DNA of 5,257 bases from Rhodospirillaceae bacterium (lineage in GTDB: Bacteria; Pseudomonadota; Alphaproteobacteria; Rhodospirillales_A; Casp-alpha2), in NCBI GenBank assembly GCA_003488105.1, contig DNMS01000172.1:6196-11452 (forward strand), read 5' to 3'. Positions within the stretch are counted from its first letter, which is position 1. Every line of letters begins with the position of its first letter. The notes beneath the pieces were generated by a model. That model made no database searches and had not been told where the DNA came from. It saw nothing but the letters and a program-made list of their open reading frames with translations. The position numbers and the translations under genes are program-made. This document shows, in pieces, positions 1-5,257 of this stretch.

Positions 1-40
1 AGGTCGGCGGGGTTTTCAGGGCGGGTGCATATTCGGTCAT
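1..40 (-). CDS. possible 5' end of an unidentified gene (partial)
   Basis: On the minus strand an ATG at position 40 opens a frame that stays open to the window edge and reads MTEYAPALKTPPT. It lies 75 bp downstream of the mltA stop, in the same direction, so it could be the next gene of that transcript. In many Alphaproteobacteria the gene after mltA encodes a Smr-domain protein, but these 13 residues do not resemble a Smr start as I know it. No clear Shine-Dalgarno sequence precedes the ATG (the upstream bases read CTGCCTTCCATC). Thirteen codons are too few to prove coding, and a chance frame is quite possible. Confidence 0.3.
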   Translation of the reverse strand, partial: MTEYAPALKTPPT

Positions 41-115
41 GATGGAAGGCAGAATGCGGGCTTGGCCGCCGATTGACAAGGCCGAACGGCAGGGGCCCCG
101 GGTGGTGCCGCCCGC

Positions 116-1339
116 CTACTTGCGCGGCAGAAGCAGGTAGTACACGCCGCCTTCGTTCATCAGCCCGGCCCGGGCCTCGGCCTCGGCCCCGAAGCCCCAG
201 AACAGGTCGCCGCGCACGATGCCTTTGATGGCCGAGCCCGTATCCTGGGCCACAACCATGCGGGTCAGCGGTTTTTCGTTCTTGGGGTCGAGCGGGTCCG
301 TGGTCACCAGCCAAAGCGGCAGGCCCAGCGGCACATATTTGGGATCGACGGCAAGCGAGCGGCCGGCCGTCAGCGGCACGCCCATGGCGCCCTTCACGAC
401 CTCGTCCTTTTCCACACGGAAAAAGATGAAGGAGCGGTTTTTCAGCATCAATTGTTCGGCCGCCAGCGGATTGGCCGTCATCCAGGCCCGCAGGGACGGC
501 ATGGTCACGTCCTCGACCTTCATCGCGCCCTCAGCCACCAGTTCGCGGCCGATGGAGGAATAGCGGTGGCCGTTGCGGCCCGAGAAGGCGAGGCGCACAT
601 GGCTGCCGTCGGGCAGCAGGATACGGCCCGAACCCTGGACATGCAGGAAGAACAGATCGATGGCGCTGTCGACCCAAAGCAGTTCGAGCTGCCGGCCCCG
701 CAGGGCGCCCCCGAGGATTTCGCGGCGGTCGAAATAGGGCAGTAGGCGGTCGTCGACCAGCCGGCCGGCCAGCTGTTCGCCCTTGCGGTCCGGGTCGAAC
801 ATGCCGAGTTCGACCACCACGATGTCGCGCGGGCGGGCATAGACCGGATGGCGATAACGGACGTTGGGCTGAAAGCTGCCGCGCAGCAAAGGTTCGTAAT
901 AGCCCGTGAACTTGCCGTCCCGTTTCTGGCCGTCACGGACATGGAAGGGGCGGAAGCTGCGTTCAATGAAGAACTGCAGCTGCGCCGTGCTTTTGGTGTT
1001 GAGACCGCGGGCCTCGGCGCAGATTTTCGCGAGATCGCCCATGGTGCCGTGTTCGGGAAGGTATCCGAGCGGCTGATCAGCCGGGCGTTTTGCGATCACC
1101 GGGCAGGACGCAAGAAACGCAGCCAAAGCGTCGGACAGCACGTCCGCGCGCCAACCGGGCAGGGTCTTGAACTCCGCGGGCTCCAGGATCAGTTGCGGGG
1201 GGACTTCGGCCGGTGCCTGATAGTCGCTGGCGGGGACGACCTTCTGGATCGCGCCGCAGCCCGCGACGAGGCCGGAGACGAGGACGGCCAGGACGAGCGC
1301 CCAGATGGACGAACGGCGGTGGACGCGTGAGCCCCCCAT
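116..1339 (-). CDS. mltA: membrane-bound lytic murein transglycosylase A (lipoprotein)
   Basis: MltA cleaves the MurNAc-GlcNAc bond of peptidoglycan, leaving 1,6-anhydro-MurNAc ends, and acts from the inner face of the outer membrane. The predicted protein has 407 residues; E. coli MltA has about 365. Residues 1-28 form a lipoprotein signal: basic MGGSRVHRR, a hydrophobic stretch, then lipobox VAGC with Cys28 as the lipidated residue. The +2 residue is Gly, not Asp, which fits outer-membrane sorting. The MltA core follows, with FTGYYEP near 144-150, HVQGSGRI near 233 and SGRNGHRYSSIG near 254-264. The C-terminal 3D domain keeps its three aspartates: D332 in SLAVDPKYVPLG, D366 in AQDTGSAIKG and D378 in GDLFWG. 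The last two lie in the region of the known catalytic Asp, but I cannot say which is catalytic from sequence alone. The ATG at 1339 is chosen because it places the signal peptide at the N-terminus and lies 7 nt past the timA stop. An in-frame start at 1411 would add 24 proline-rich residues and overlap timA. Confidence 0.95.
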   Translation of the reverse strand: MGGSRVHRRSSIWALVLAVLVSGLVAGCGAIQKVVPASDYQAPAEVPPQLILEPAEFKTLPGWRADVLSDALAAFLASCPVIAKRPADQPLGYLPEHGTMGDLAKICAEARGLNTKSTAQLQFFIERSFRPFHVRDGQKRDGKFTGYYEPLLRGSFQPNVRYRHPVYARPRDIVVVELGMFDPDRKGEQLAGRLVDDRLLPYFDRREILGGALRGRQLELLWVDSAIDLFFLHVQGSGRILLPDGSHVRLAFSGRNGHRYSSIGRELVAEGAMKVEDVTMPSLRAWMTANPLAAEQLMLKNRSFIFFRVEKDEVVKGAMGVPLTAGRSLAVDPKYVPLGLPLWLVTTDPLDPKNEKPLTRMVVAQDTGSAIKGIVRGDLFWGFGAEAEARAGLMNEGGVYYLLLPRK

Positions 1340-1346
1340 CGCCTGC

Positions 1347-2042
1347 CTAGTCGGCGCTATGGGTTGCGACCAGGGCCCAGTTGGGGTCGCGGGCCTTGGT
1401 GTCGCGGGCAAAGGTCCAGAAATCAGTGACCGTGATGACCTCGTTCGGGTTGCCTTCGGCGACCTGGCCTTCGGCGTCGCGGGTCACGTTGACCTGTTCG
1501 GTCACGAACTTGATGGTGATGTTGGCGATGCGGCCTTCCATATAGGCCTCGACGAGGTCCACCGACTTGAAGCCGACCAGGGTGTCCTCGACGGTATGGC
1601 CGTGTTCCTCGCGGTCGCGGATCGCCGCCTCGAAATCAGCGAACACACCCGGGTCCAGCAGGGTCTTCAGGGTTTTCACGTCCCCGGCGGCGAAAGCGTC
1701 CAGGATCATCTCAAAAGCGACGCGCGCACCGGCCAGGAATTCATCAGGCGAAAAGTCGGGGTCGGCGACCCTGATCTGCACCAGGCCGTTGTCGATCGTG
1801 CCCTCGGCGGCAAAGGCGCCGGGGTCGGATTTCGATTGCGGCGAATCGTCGACCTTGCGCTCCGGCAGGGCGATGACCTTGCCGTCGGCGGCTTCCTCGG
1901 GCGGGACCGGTTTGAACGGATCGCGGTGACCGCTGCCGTCGTTGCCGTCCCGGCGGCCGAGCACGCTGCGCAGACGCAGCACGAAGAACGCCGCGACCAT
2001 GGCGATGAGAATGATATCGATGAACTGGAATCCGCCGCCCAT
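1347..2042 (-). CDS. timA: Tim44-like (TimA family) membrane-anchored protein
   Basis: The protein has 231 residues and belongs to the bacterial relatives of mitochondrial Tim44, the adaptor that tethers Hsp70 to the TIM23 import channel. The role of the bacterial protein is not well settled; it is regarded as a membrane-associated adaptor. The N-terminus GFQFIDIILIAMVAAFFVLR (about residues 4-23) is one transmembrane segment, followed by the positively charged LRSVLGRR, which suggests a cytoplasmic C-terminal part. Residues 30-85 are a charged, Pro/Asp-rich linker. The Tim44-like domain spans about 95-231, with FSPDEFLAGARVAFEMILDAF at its start and the family ending DFWTFARDTKARDPNWALVA. 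The ATG at 2042 gives the conserved MG-GFQFIDIIL start. The nearest purine-rich motif (AAGG) is about 13 nt upstream, a long spacing. It is followed at 7 nt by mltA, so the two are probably co-transcribed from a promoter in the divergent region to the right. Confidence 0.92.
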   Translation of the reverse strand: MGGGFQFIDIILIAMVAAFFVLRLRSVLGRRDGNDGSGHRDPFKPVPPEEAADGKVIALPERKVDDSPQSKSDPGAFAAEGTIDNGLVQIRVADPDFSPDEFLAGARVAFEMILDAFAAGDVKTLKTLLDPGVFADFEAAIRDREEHGHTVEDTLVGFKSVDLVEAYMEGRIANITIKFVTEQVNVTRDAEGQVAEGNPNEVITVTDFWTFARDTKARDPNWALVATHSAD

Positions 2043-2340
2043 TTGTGAATTCGGACCTTTTTGTTTGCGCCCCCGACGATGGAGGCCTTGGCACCGAAGC
2101 GGCTGGAACCGCCGCCGGCACCCGTGGTTTAAGTTCGAACGCGTCCTTGCGCGCCAAGGTTAGCGGACCCCCGTGCCCAGGTCCAGCAAAGCTGCGGACG
2201 GGCGGGCGCCGCATCGGGGGCGACCCCGCCGGTCCCGGCTGCTAAACTCAAGCCGCCGATGAACCTTATGTGCCAAGCCTTTGCCCCAGACCCTTGAGCC
2301 AGACCCTTGAGATAGTCGCAATACAGGATAACTACAACCC
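2043..2340. promoter_or_regulatory. divergent intergenic region between timA and fxsA
   Basis: This 298-bp stretch separates two start codons that point away from each other, so it must hold control signals for both directions or lie within longer transcripts. For timA (minus strand) a weak candidate is TTGGCG (plus-strand 2152-2157) and CTTAAA (2128-2133) with an 18-bp spacer. For fxsA the two copies of a 13-bp tandem repeat each carry CTTGAG, like a -35 element. The best -10-like sequence, GATAAC (2327-2332), lies only 14 bp after the second one, so no good sigma70 pair is visible. A GC hairpin, GCCGG-TC-CCGGC, sits at 2228-2239 with no T tract. Short frames on both strands here have no recognisable product and no ribosome binding site that I trust. 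Confidence 0.45.
2286..2311 (+). repeat. perfect 13-bp tandem repeat, two copies, upstream of fxsA
   Basis: CCAGACCCTTGAG occurs at 2286-2298 and again at 2299-2311 with no mismatch and no gap. It ends 29 bp before the fxsA GTG. Each unit contains CTTGAG, which resembles the alphaproteobacterial -35 consensus CTTGAC. The pair may be a duplicated -35 region, a tandem operator, or simply a slippage duplication. The sequence itself is certain; the role is inference. Confidence 0.9.
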
Positions 2341-2889
2341 GTGGCCCCATTCATCCTGATCCTGTTCGTCGCCGTCCCGATCATCGAGATCGGCCTGTTT
2401 GTGCAGGTCGGCGGTGTGATCGGCCTATGGCCGACCCTGGCCGTGGTCATCCTGACGGCGGTGTTGGGCACGGCGCTGCTGCGTCATCAGGGGCTCGACA
2501 CCCTGCGCCGGGTACAGGACAGCCTGGCCCAGGACCGCCTGCCCGTGGCCGAAATGTTCGACGGGCTGTGTCTGTTGATGGCCGGGGCCCTGCTGCTGAC
2601 CCCGGGTTTCATGACAGATGCCTTCGGCTTTGTTTTGTTCGTGCCGCCGTTCCGCGCCGCCGCCGCCCAAGCCATCGGGCGCTATGTTCTGCGCCACGGC
2701 CGCGTCCATGTCCAGACCATGGGCATGGGGACCGCGCCGGGACAGGGGTCTGCCGGGCCCAGTCATGGTCGCGGGCCCGGCCGCGGGCCGGTCATCGACG
2801 GCGATTTCGAAGAAGTTCCGCCGGACCCGGAAGCCCTTGAGGACAGGGACCACCCCAGACGACCCGGCGGCCCGCCCGAAAGCGGCTGA
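2341..2889 (+). CDS. fxsA: FxsA family inner-membrane protein
   Basis: FxsA is a small cytoplasmic-membrane protein. The E. coli member is named for suppressing F-plasmid exclusion of phage T7 when overproduced; its normal job is unknown. This one has 182 residues against about 158 in E. coli. Hydrophobic segments lie at about residues 3-22 (ILILFVAVPIIEIGLFVQVG, the typical family start), 26-48 and 74-102. The second and third are joined by a polar stretch with LRRVQDSLAQDRLP. The family signature PGFMTDAFGFVLFVPPFR is at 88-105. From about 120 the tail is Gly/Pro/Arg-rich and probably disordered, interrupted by VIDGDFEEV (151-159), a motif often seen near the end of FxsA proteins. Translation starts at GTG: an in-frame TAA at 2329-2331 excludes any earlier start. 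The nearest Shine-Dalgarno-like AGGA (2325-2328) is 12 nt upstream, a long spacing. secB follows 85 bp downstream. Confidence 0.93.
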   Translation: MAPFILILFVAVPIIEIGLFVQVGGVIGLWPTLAVVILTAVLGTALLRHQGLDTLRRVQDSLAQDRLPVAEMFDGLCLLMAGALLLTPGFMTDAFGFVLFVPPFRAAAAQAIGRYVLRHGRVHVQTMGMGTAPGQGSAGPSHGRGPGRGPVIDGDFEEVPPDPEALEDRDHPRRPGGPPESG

Positions 2890-2899
2890 CCCAGACCAG

Positions 2900-2916
2900 G
2901 CCGAGGCTGCCTTGGC
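2900..2916 (+). terminator. possible fxsA terminator hairpin
   Basis: GCCGAGG-CTG-CCTTGGC forms a 7-bp stem with one G-U wobble and a 3-nt loop, beginning 10 nt after the fxsA stop. It is followed by GGTTGTT, which is only moderately T-rich. It could reduce read-through from fxsA into secB, or be a weak attenuating structure. If it works, secB needs its own promoter between here and 2974; I see no convincing one. Confidence 0.38.
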
Positions 2917-2974
2917 GGTTGTTCCCAGCCCTGATCCATGGTAGCCAGCTATCGCCTTAAATACGGAGACGATC

Positions 2975-3478
2975 ATGAGCGACGACACGACGCCCGCAAC
3001 GGGACCGGCCGCCCCCAGTGGGATCAAGCAAGGGGACGAAGTTCCCCTGATGATCCACGGCCAATACATTAAGGACCTGTCCTTCGAGGTTCCGGGCGCG
3101 CCGCAGATTTTTCTCGAACCGCCCAAGGGCCAACCCGAGCTGAACCTGAACCTGGACGTCCAGGTCGAAGGCCTTGCCGAAAACGTGTTCGAGGTCATTC
3201 TCGACATCAAGTCCGAGAGCAAAATCGCCGATCAGGTAACCTATATCCTGGAACTGAAGTACGCGGGCCTGTTCACCCTGCGCATCCCGGAAGAGTACCG
3301 GGCGTCGGTCCTGTTCGTGGAATGCCCGCGCCTGATGTTCCCCTTTGCCCGCGCGATCCTGGCCGATGTCAGCCGCGACGGCGGATTCCAACCGCTGGTC
3401 CTCAGCCCGATCGACTTCGCCGCCCTTTATCAGCAGAACGTCGATAAGCTCCAGACCCAAGTCAAAAGCGACGCCTAG
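2975..3478 (+). CDS. secB: protein-export chaperone SecB
   Basis: SecB is a cytosolic homotetrameric chaperone that keeps preproteins unfolded and delivers them to SecA at the SecYEG channel. The protein has 167 residues, close to the 155 of E. coli plus a short acidic N-terminal extension (about 1-20) typical of alphaproteobacterial members. Family blocks are clear: QYIKDLSFEVPGAP at 30-43, AENVFEVILDIKSESKI near 68-84, LELKYAGLF near 92-100, ECPRLMFPFARAI at 116-128, and DVSRDGGFQPLVLSPIDFAA followed by LYQ at 131-153. The acidic tip near D131 and RDGG belongs to the face that contacts SecA in studied homologues. The start is supported by GGAGA at 2965-2969, 5 nt before the ATG, the best ribosome binding site in the window. 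The gene faces dnaQ tail to tail. Nothing looks truncated or altered. Confidence 0.97.
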   Translation: MSDDTTPATGPAAPSGIKQGDEVPLMIHGQYIKDLSFEVPGAPQIFLEPPKGQPELNLNLDVQVEGLAENVFEVILDIKSESKIADQVTYILELKYAGLFTLRIPEEYRASVLFVECPRLMFPFARAILADVSRDGGFQPLVLSPIDFAALYQQNVDKLQTQVKSDA

Positions 3479-3485
3479 GCATTAA

Positions 3486-3500
3486 TCCGCCGCGGGCGGA
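3486..3500. terminator. small GC hairpin between convergent secB and dnaQ
   Basis: TCCGCC-GCG-GGCGGA is a 6-bp perfect stem with a 3-nt loop, placed in the 27-bp gap between the secB and dnaQ stop codons. It could serve both transcripts. Neither side has a real T tract: CTGCAT follows on the plus strand and TTAATGCC on the minus strand. Terminator function is therefore uncertain. Confidence 0.35.
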
Positions 3501-3505
3501 CTGCA

Positions 3506-4171
3506 TCACGCAACCCAGACGGGGTCTTTCAATTTTTCCAGAAAGGCCCGATGGGCCGCTTCTTCTTCCGGAAGCGGCGCATGCGCGCGTGGCGGCCGGG
3601 CGACCCGCTCCACGGTGACGCCCTGGGCCCCCGCCTCGGCGGCAAGCTCCAAATCCGGCTGACGGCCGCCGATCAATTCCAGATAAACTTCGGCCAGCAG
3701 GCGCGCGTCCAACAGGGCGCCGTGCAAATCGCGGTGCGTGTTATCGATCTGGAACCGCCGGCACAAGGCATCGAGGCTGGCCCCCGCCCCGGGGAATTTC
3801 TTGCGCGCCATGGCGACCGTATCGACGGCCTGGGCCAGCGGAATCGACGGCCGTTTCAGGCGCGCCAGTTCCGCATTGATGAAGCCCATGTCGAAGGACG
3901 CATTGTGGATTACCAAGGGCGCGTCGCCGACAAAGTCCAGGAAGGCGTCGGCGATTTCGGCGAACAAGGGGTGTCCCGACAGGAATTCGACCGACAGACC
4001 ATGCACGTTGAAGGCCTCGATCGGCATGTCGCGGTCGGGATTGACGTATTGATGATAGGTGTTGCCGGTGGCGACATGATTGACCAATTCGACGCAGCCG
4101 ATTTCGACGATGCGATGGCCGTTCAGGGGATCAAGCCCCGTCGTTTCCGTATCCAGTACCACTTCCCGCAT
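3506..4171 (-). CDS. dnaQ: DNA polymerase III epsilon subunit (3'-5' proofreading exonuclease)
   Basis: DnaQ removes misincorporated nucleotides during replication as the epsilon subunit of the Pol III core (alpha-epsilon-theta). The 221-residue protein is a DEDDh exonuclease with all catalytic residues present. Exo I is VVLDTETTGLD with D7 and E9, Exo II is HNASFDMGF with D94, and Exo III is HGALLDARLLAEVYLEL with H140 and D145. The nuclease domain ends near residue 166 (ELIGGRQPD). The remaining 55 residues form a flexible tail ending EEEAAHRAFLEKLKDPVW, which matches the position of the alpha-binding segment of the E. coli protein (243 residues). The ATG at 4171 is preceded by AGGGAAG (plus-strand 4179-4185) with a 7-nt spacer. 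It lies 30 nt downstream of coaE in the same direction, so co-transcription with aroE and coaE is likely. Confidence 0.96.
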   Translation of the reverse strand: MREVVLDTETTGLDPLNGHRIVEIGCVELVNHVATGNTYHQYVNPDRDMPIEAFNVHGLSVEFLSGHPLFAEIADAFLDFVGDAPLVIHNASFDMGFINAELARLKRPSIPLAQAVDTVAMARKKFPGAGASLDALCRRFQIDNTHRDLHGALLDARLLAEVYLELIGGRQPDLELAAEAGAQGVTVERVARPPRAHAPLPEEEAAHRAFLEKLKDPVWVA

Positions 4172-4201
4172 GGGTGATCTTCCCTACCGATGTCGGGCCA
4201 T

Positions 4202-4825
4202 TTACCAAAAGGATGATGGCGCCCAGATCCGTCCTTTGCATGTCCGCAGCAGTTTGACCGCCCGCCGGAGTTCCATCAAGGCCGCATGTCGGCCGATCCC
4301 CGTATTGACGGCAAAATCGGCGAGATGGACCTTTTCCCGCGCCGGCACCTGACGGGCCAGGATGGCCTGGAACTTTTCCTCGGTCATGCCGGGGCGGGCC
4401 AGCACCCGGCGGCGCTGCAGGGCCGGGCGGCAATGCACCACCAGGACCGCGTCGCAGCGCGCGTCGCCGCCGGTTTCGAACAGCAGCGGAATATCCAGCA
4501 CGACCAGCGGAACGCCCCGCCGGGCACGGGCCGCGAGGAAAGCCTTTTCCGAGCGCCGGACCAGGGGGTGGAGAATTCCTTCCAAGCGTTTGAGCGCCGC
4601 GTCGTCGTCGAACACCCGCGCGCCCAGAACTTGGCGATCGACGGCACCGTTCTTGACCACGCCGGGAAAGGCCGCGTCGACGGCCGCGACAGCGGCCCCG
4701 CCCGGGCCCATCAGGGCGTGCACGGCGGCATCGGCGTCGTGAACCGGCAAGCCCAGGCGGCGCAACTGCGCCGCCGCCGTGGATTTCCCCATGCCGATGG
4801 AGCCGGTCAGTCCAAGGATGAACAT
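4202..4825 (-). CDS. coaE: dephospho-CoA kinase
   Basis: CoaE phosphorylates the 3'-hydroxyl of the ribose of dephospho-CoA with ATP, the final step of coenzyme A synthesis, in the cytosol. The protein has 207 residues (E. coli 206). It opens with the P-loop GLTGSIGMGKST (5-16; K14 and S15 bind nucleotide). Then come the family blocks DADAAVHALMGPGG near 30-43, VDRQVLGARVFDDDAALKRL near 62-81 with LEGILHPLV after it, VVLDIPLLFETGGD at 108-121, the lid-like RPGMTEEKFQAILARQVP at 144-161, and LADFAVNTG near 168-176. The closing residues (KGRIWAPSSFW) are not a conserved block. The gene starts 15 nt after the aroE stop with only a weak GGGCGG-like ribosome site and runs to 30 nt before dnaQ, consistent with an aroE-coaE-dnaQ operon. 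Confidence 0.96.
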   Translation of the reverse strand: MFILGLTGSIGMGKSTAAAQLRRLGLPVHDADAAVHALMGPGGAAVAAVDAAFPGVVKNGAVDRQVLGARVFDDDAALKRLEGILHPLVRRSEKAFLAARARRGVPLVVLDIPLLFETGGDARCDAVLVVHCRPALQRRRVLARPGMTEEKFQAILARQVPAREKVHLADFAVNTGIGRHAALMELRRAVKLLRTCKGRIWAPSSFW

Positions 4826-4840
4826 AACCGCCCGGCCCGC

Positions 4841-5257
4841 TCAGCCCTGGCCCAGATGGGCCAGGATGTGCGCACGCAGATCCAGTGTGACTTGGGGGGC
4901 GGTGCCGAACCAAGCCTCGAACCCCGGCCGCGCCTGATGCAGCAACATACCAAGGCCGTCGACCACCGGATTGCCGCGCGCCCGGGCAGCGGCCAGCAGC
5001 CCGGTTTCCAGGGGCGCATAAACGATGTCGTTGACCAGCGCGGCCTCGGGCAGGGCATCCAGGGAAACCTCCAACGGATCCTTGCCCGTCATGCCCAAGG
5101 TCGTCGTGTTGACCAGAAGATTGGCGTCCGCCAGGACTGCGCCCCGATCGTCCCAGTCATGGACCGTGACCGCATCGCCCAGGACCTGGGCGATGCGATC
5201 CGCCCGCGGGCGGGTGCGGTTGGTCAAACGAATGTCGGGCACACCCGCATCGATCAA
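4841..5257 (-). CDS. aroE: shikimate dehydrogenase, C-terminal part (5' end outside window)
   Basis: AroE reduces 3-dehydroshikimate to shikimate with NADPH, a step of aromatic amino-acid synthesis. About 139 residues are in the window, roughly the second half of a protein of about 270-280. The codon at the window edge is TTG, which I read as an internal Leu in a stretch like LIDAGVPDIRLTNRT, not a start; the shikimate-binding N-terminal domain and the rest of the Rossmann entry lie beyond 5257. Counting from that edge codon, the NADP-binding NRT motif is at 13-15, NTTTLGM at 50-56, DIVYAPLETGLL at 77-88 and DGLGMLLHQARPGFEAWFG at 100-118. In the last of these the Gln of LLHQA (Q108) contacts substrate in studied enzymes. 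The gene is the first visible member of the aroE-coaE-dnaQ cluster. Confidence 0.95.
   Translation of the reverse strand: MIDAGVPDIRLTNRTRPRADRIAQVLGDAVTVHDWDDRGAVLADANLLVNTTTLGMTGKDPLEVSLDALPEAALVNDIVYAPLETGLLAAARARGNPVVDGLGMLLHQARPGFEAWFGTAPQVTLDLRAHILAHLGQG

Noticed and set aside
73..78. Perfect TTGACA -35-like sequence on the plus strand
   Set aside because: Seventeen bases on, the sequence is CCCCGG with no -10 element, and it points into the antisense strand of mltA.
41..115. Possible mltA terminator in the GC-rich gap after its stop
   Set aside because: GGGGCCCC and GCCGTTCGGC are palindromic but lack proper loops, and no T tract follows on the minus strand.
1305..2048. 247-codon plus-strand frame opposite timA
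   Set aside because: It shadows the Tim44-like gene, whose membrane segment and conserved C-terminal motif show the minus strand is coding.
2129..2350. 73-codon minus-strand frame in the timA-fxsA intergenic region
   Set aside because: No recognisable product, it overlaps the fxsA start, and no convincing ribosome binding site precedes it.
2425..3222. 265-codon minus-strand frame opposite fxsA and secB
   Set aside because: It is antisense to two clearly recognised genes, has no family motifs, and long antisense frames are expected at this GC content.
3551..4177. 208-codon plus-strand frame opposite dnaQ
   Set aside because: It mirrors the dnaQ codons, shows no domain of its own, and has no promoter or ribosome site of note.
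4131..4913. 260-codon minus-strand frame over coaE in another frame
   Set aside because: It is rich in Arg, Gly and Pro as expected for an off-frame read of GC-rich DNA; the coaE frame carries the P-loop and all family blocks.
5255..5257. TTG at the right edge as the start codon of aroE
   Set aside because: The visible part lacks the whole N-terminal substrate-binding domain; the codon fits an internal Leu, so the gene continues beyond the window.

Overview
The window is a stretch of high-GC bacterial chromosome holding housekeeping genes. The set and order are typical of Alphaproteobacteria: mltA, a Tim44-like gene (timA), fxsA, secB, dnaQ, coaE and aroE. The bacterial Tim44-like protein is largely an alphaproteobacterial trait, and this syntenic block is familiar from that class, including Rhodospirillales-type genomes. 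Genus and species cannot be set from what is here. I see no mobile element, RNA gene, CRISPR array or sign of recent transfer.

Layout from left to right. At the left edge (1-40) a reading frame starts on the minus strand and leaves the window after 13 codons; its identity is unknown. Positions 116-2042 hold two minus-strand genes read in the order timA then mltA, 7 nt apart and so probably one transcript: a membrane-anchored Tim44-like protein and an outer-membrane lytic transglycosylase lipoprotein. A 298-bp divergent intergenic region (2043-2340) follows. It should carry the promoters for timA (leftward) and fxsA (rightward), and it contains a perfect 13-bp tandem duplication just upstream of fxsA. 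fxsA (inner-membrane protein) and secB (export chaperone) then run rightward. Between them is a 7-bp hairpin that may end the fxsA transcript. secB converges on dnaQ across 27 bp. The right part is a tight minus-strand cluster, aroE (5' end outside the window) then coaE then dnaQ, with gaps of 15 and 30 nt.

Functionally the left and central genes concern the cell envelope and protein export: murein turnover (MltA), a Tim44-type adaptor (TimA), an inner-membrane protein (FxsA) and a Sec-pathway chaperone (SecB). The right cluster is metabolic and replicative: shikimate/aromatic biosynthesis (AroE), the last step of CoA synthesis (CoaE) and the proofreading subunit of DNA polymerase III (DnaQ). 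All seven main genes have intact reading frames with their key motifs. I found no new biological system. The points worth a second look are the tandem repeat at the fxsA promoter, the unidentified partial gene at the left edge, and the unusual tail of FxsA.
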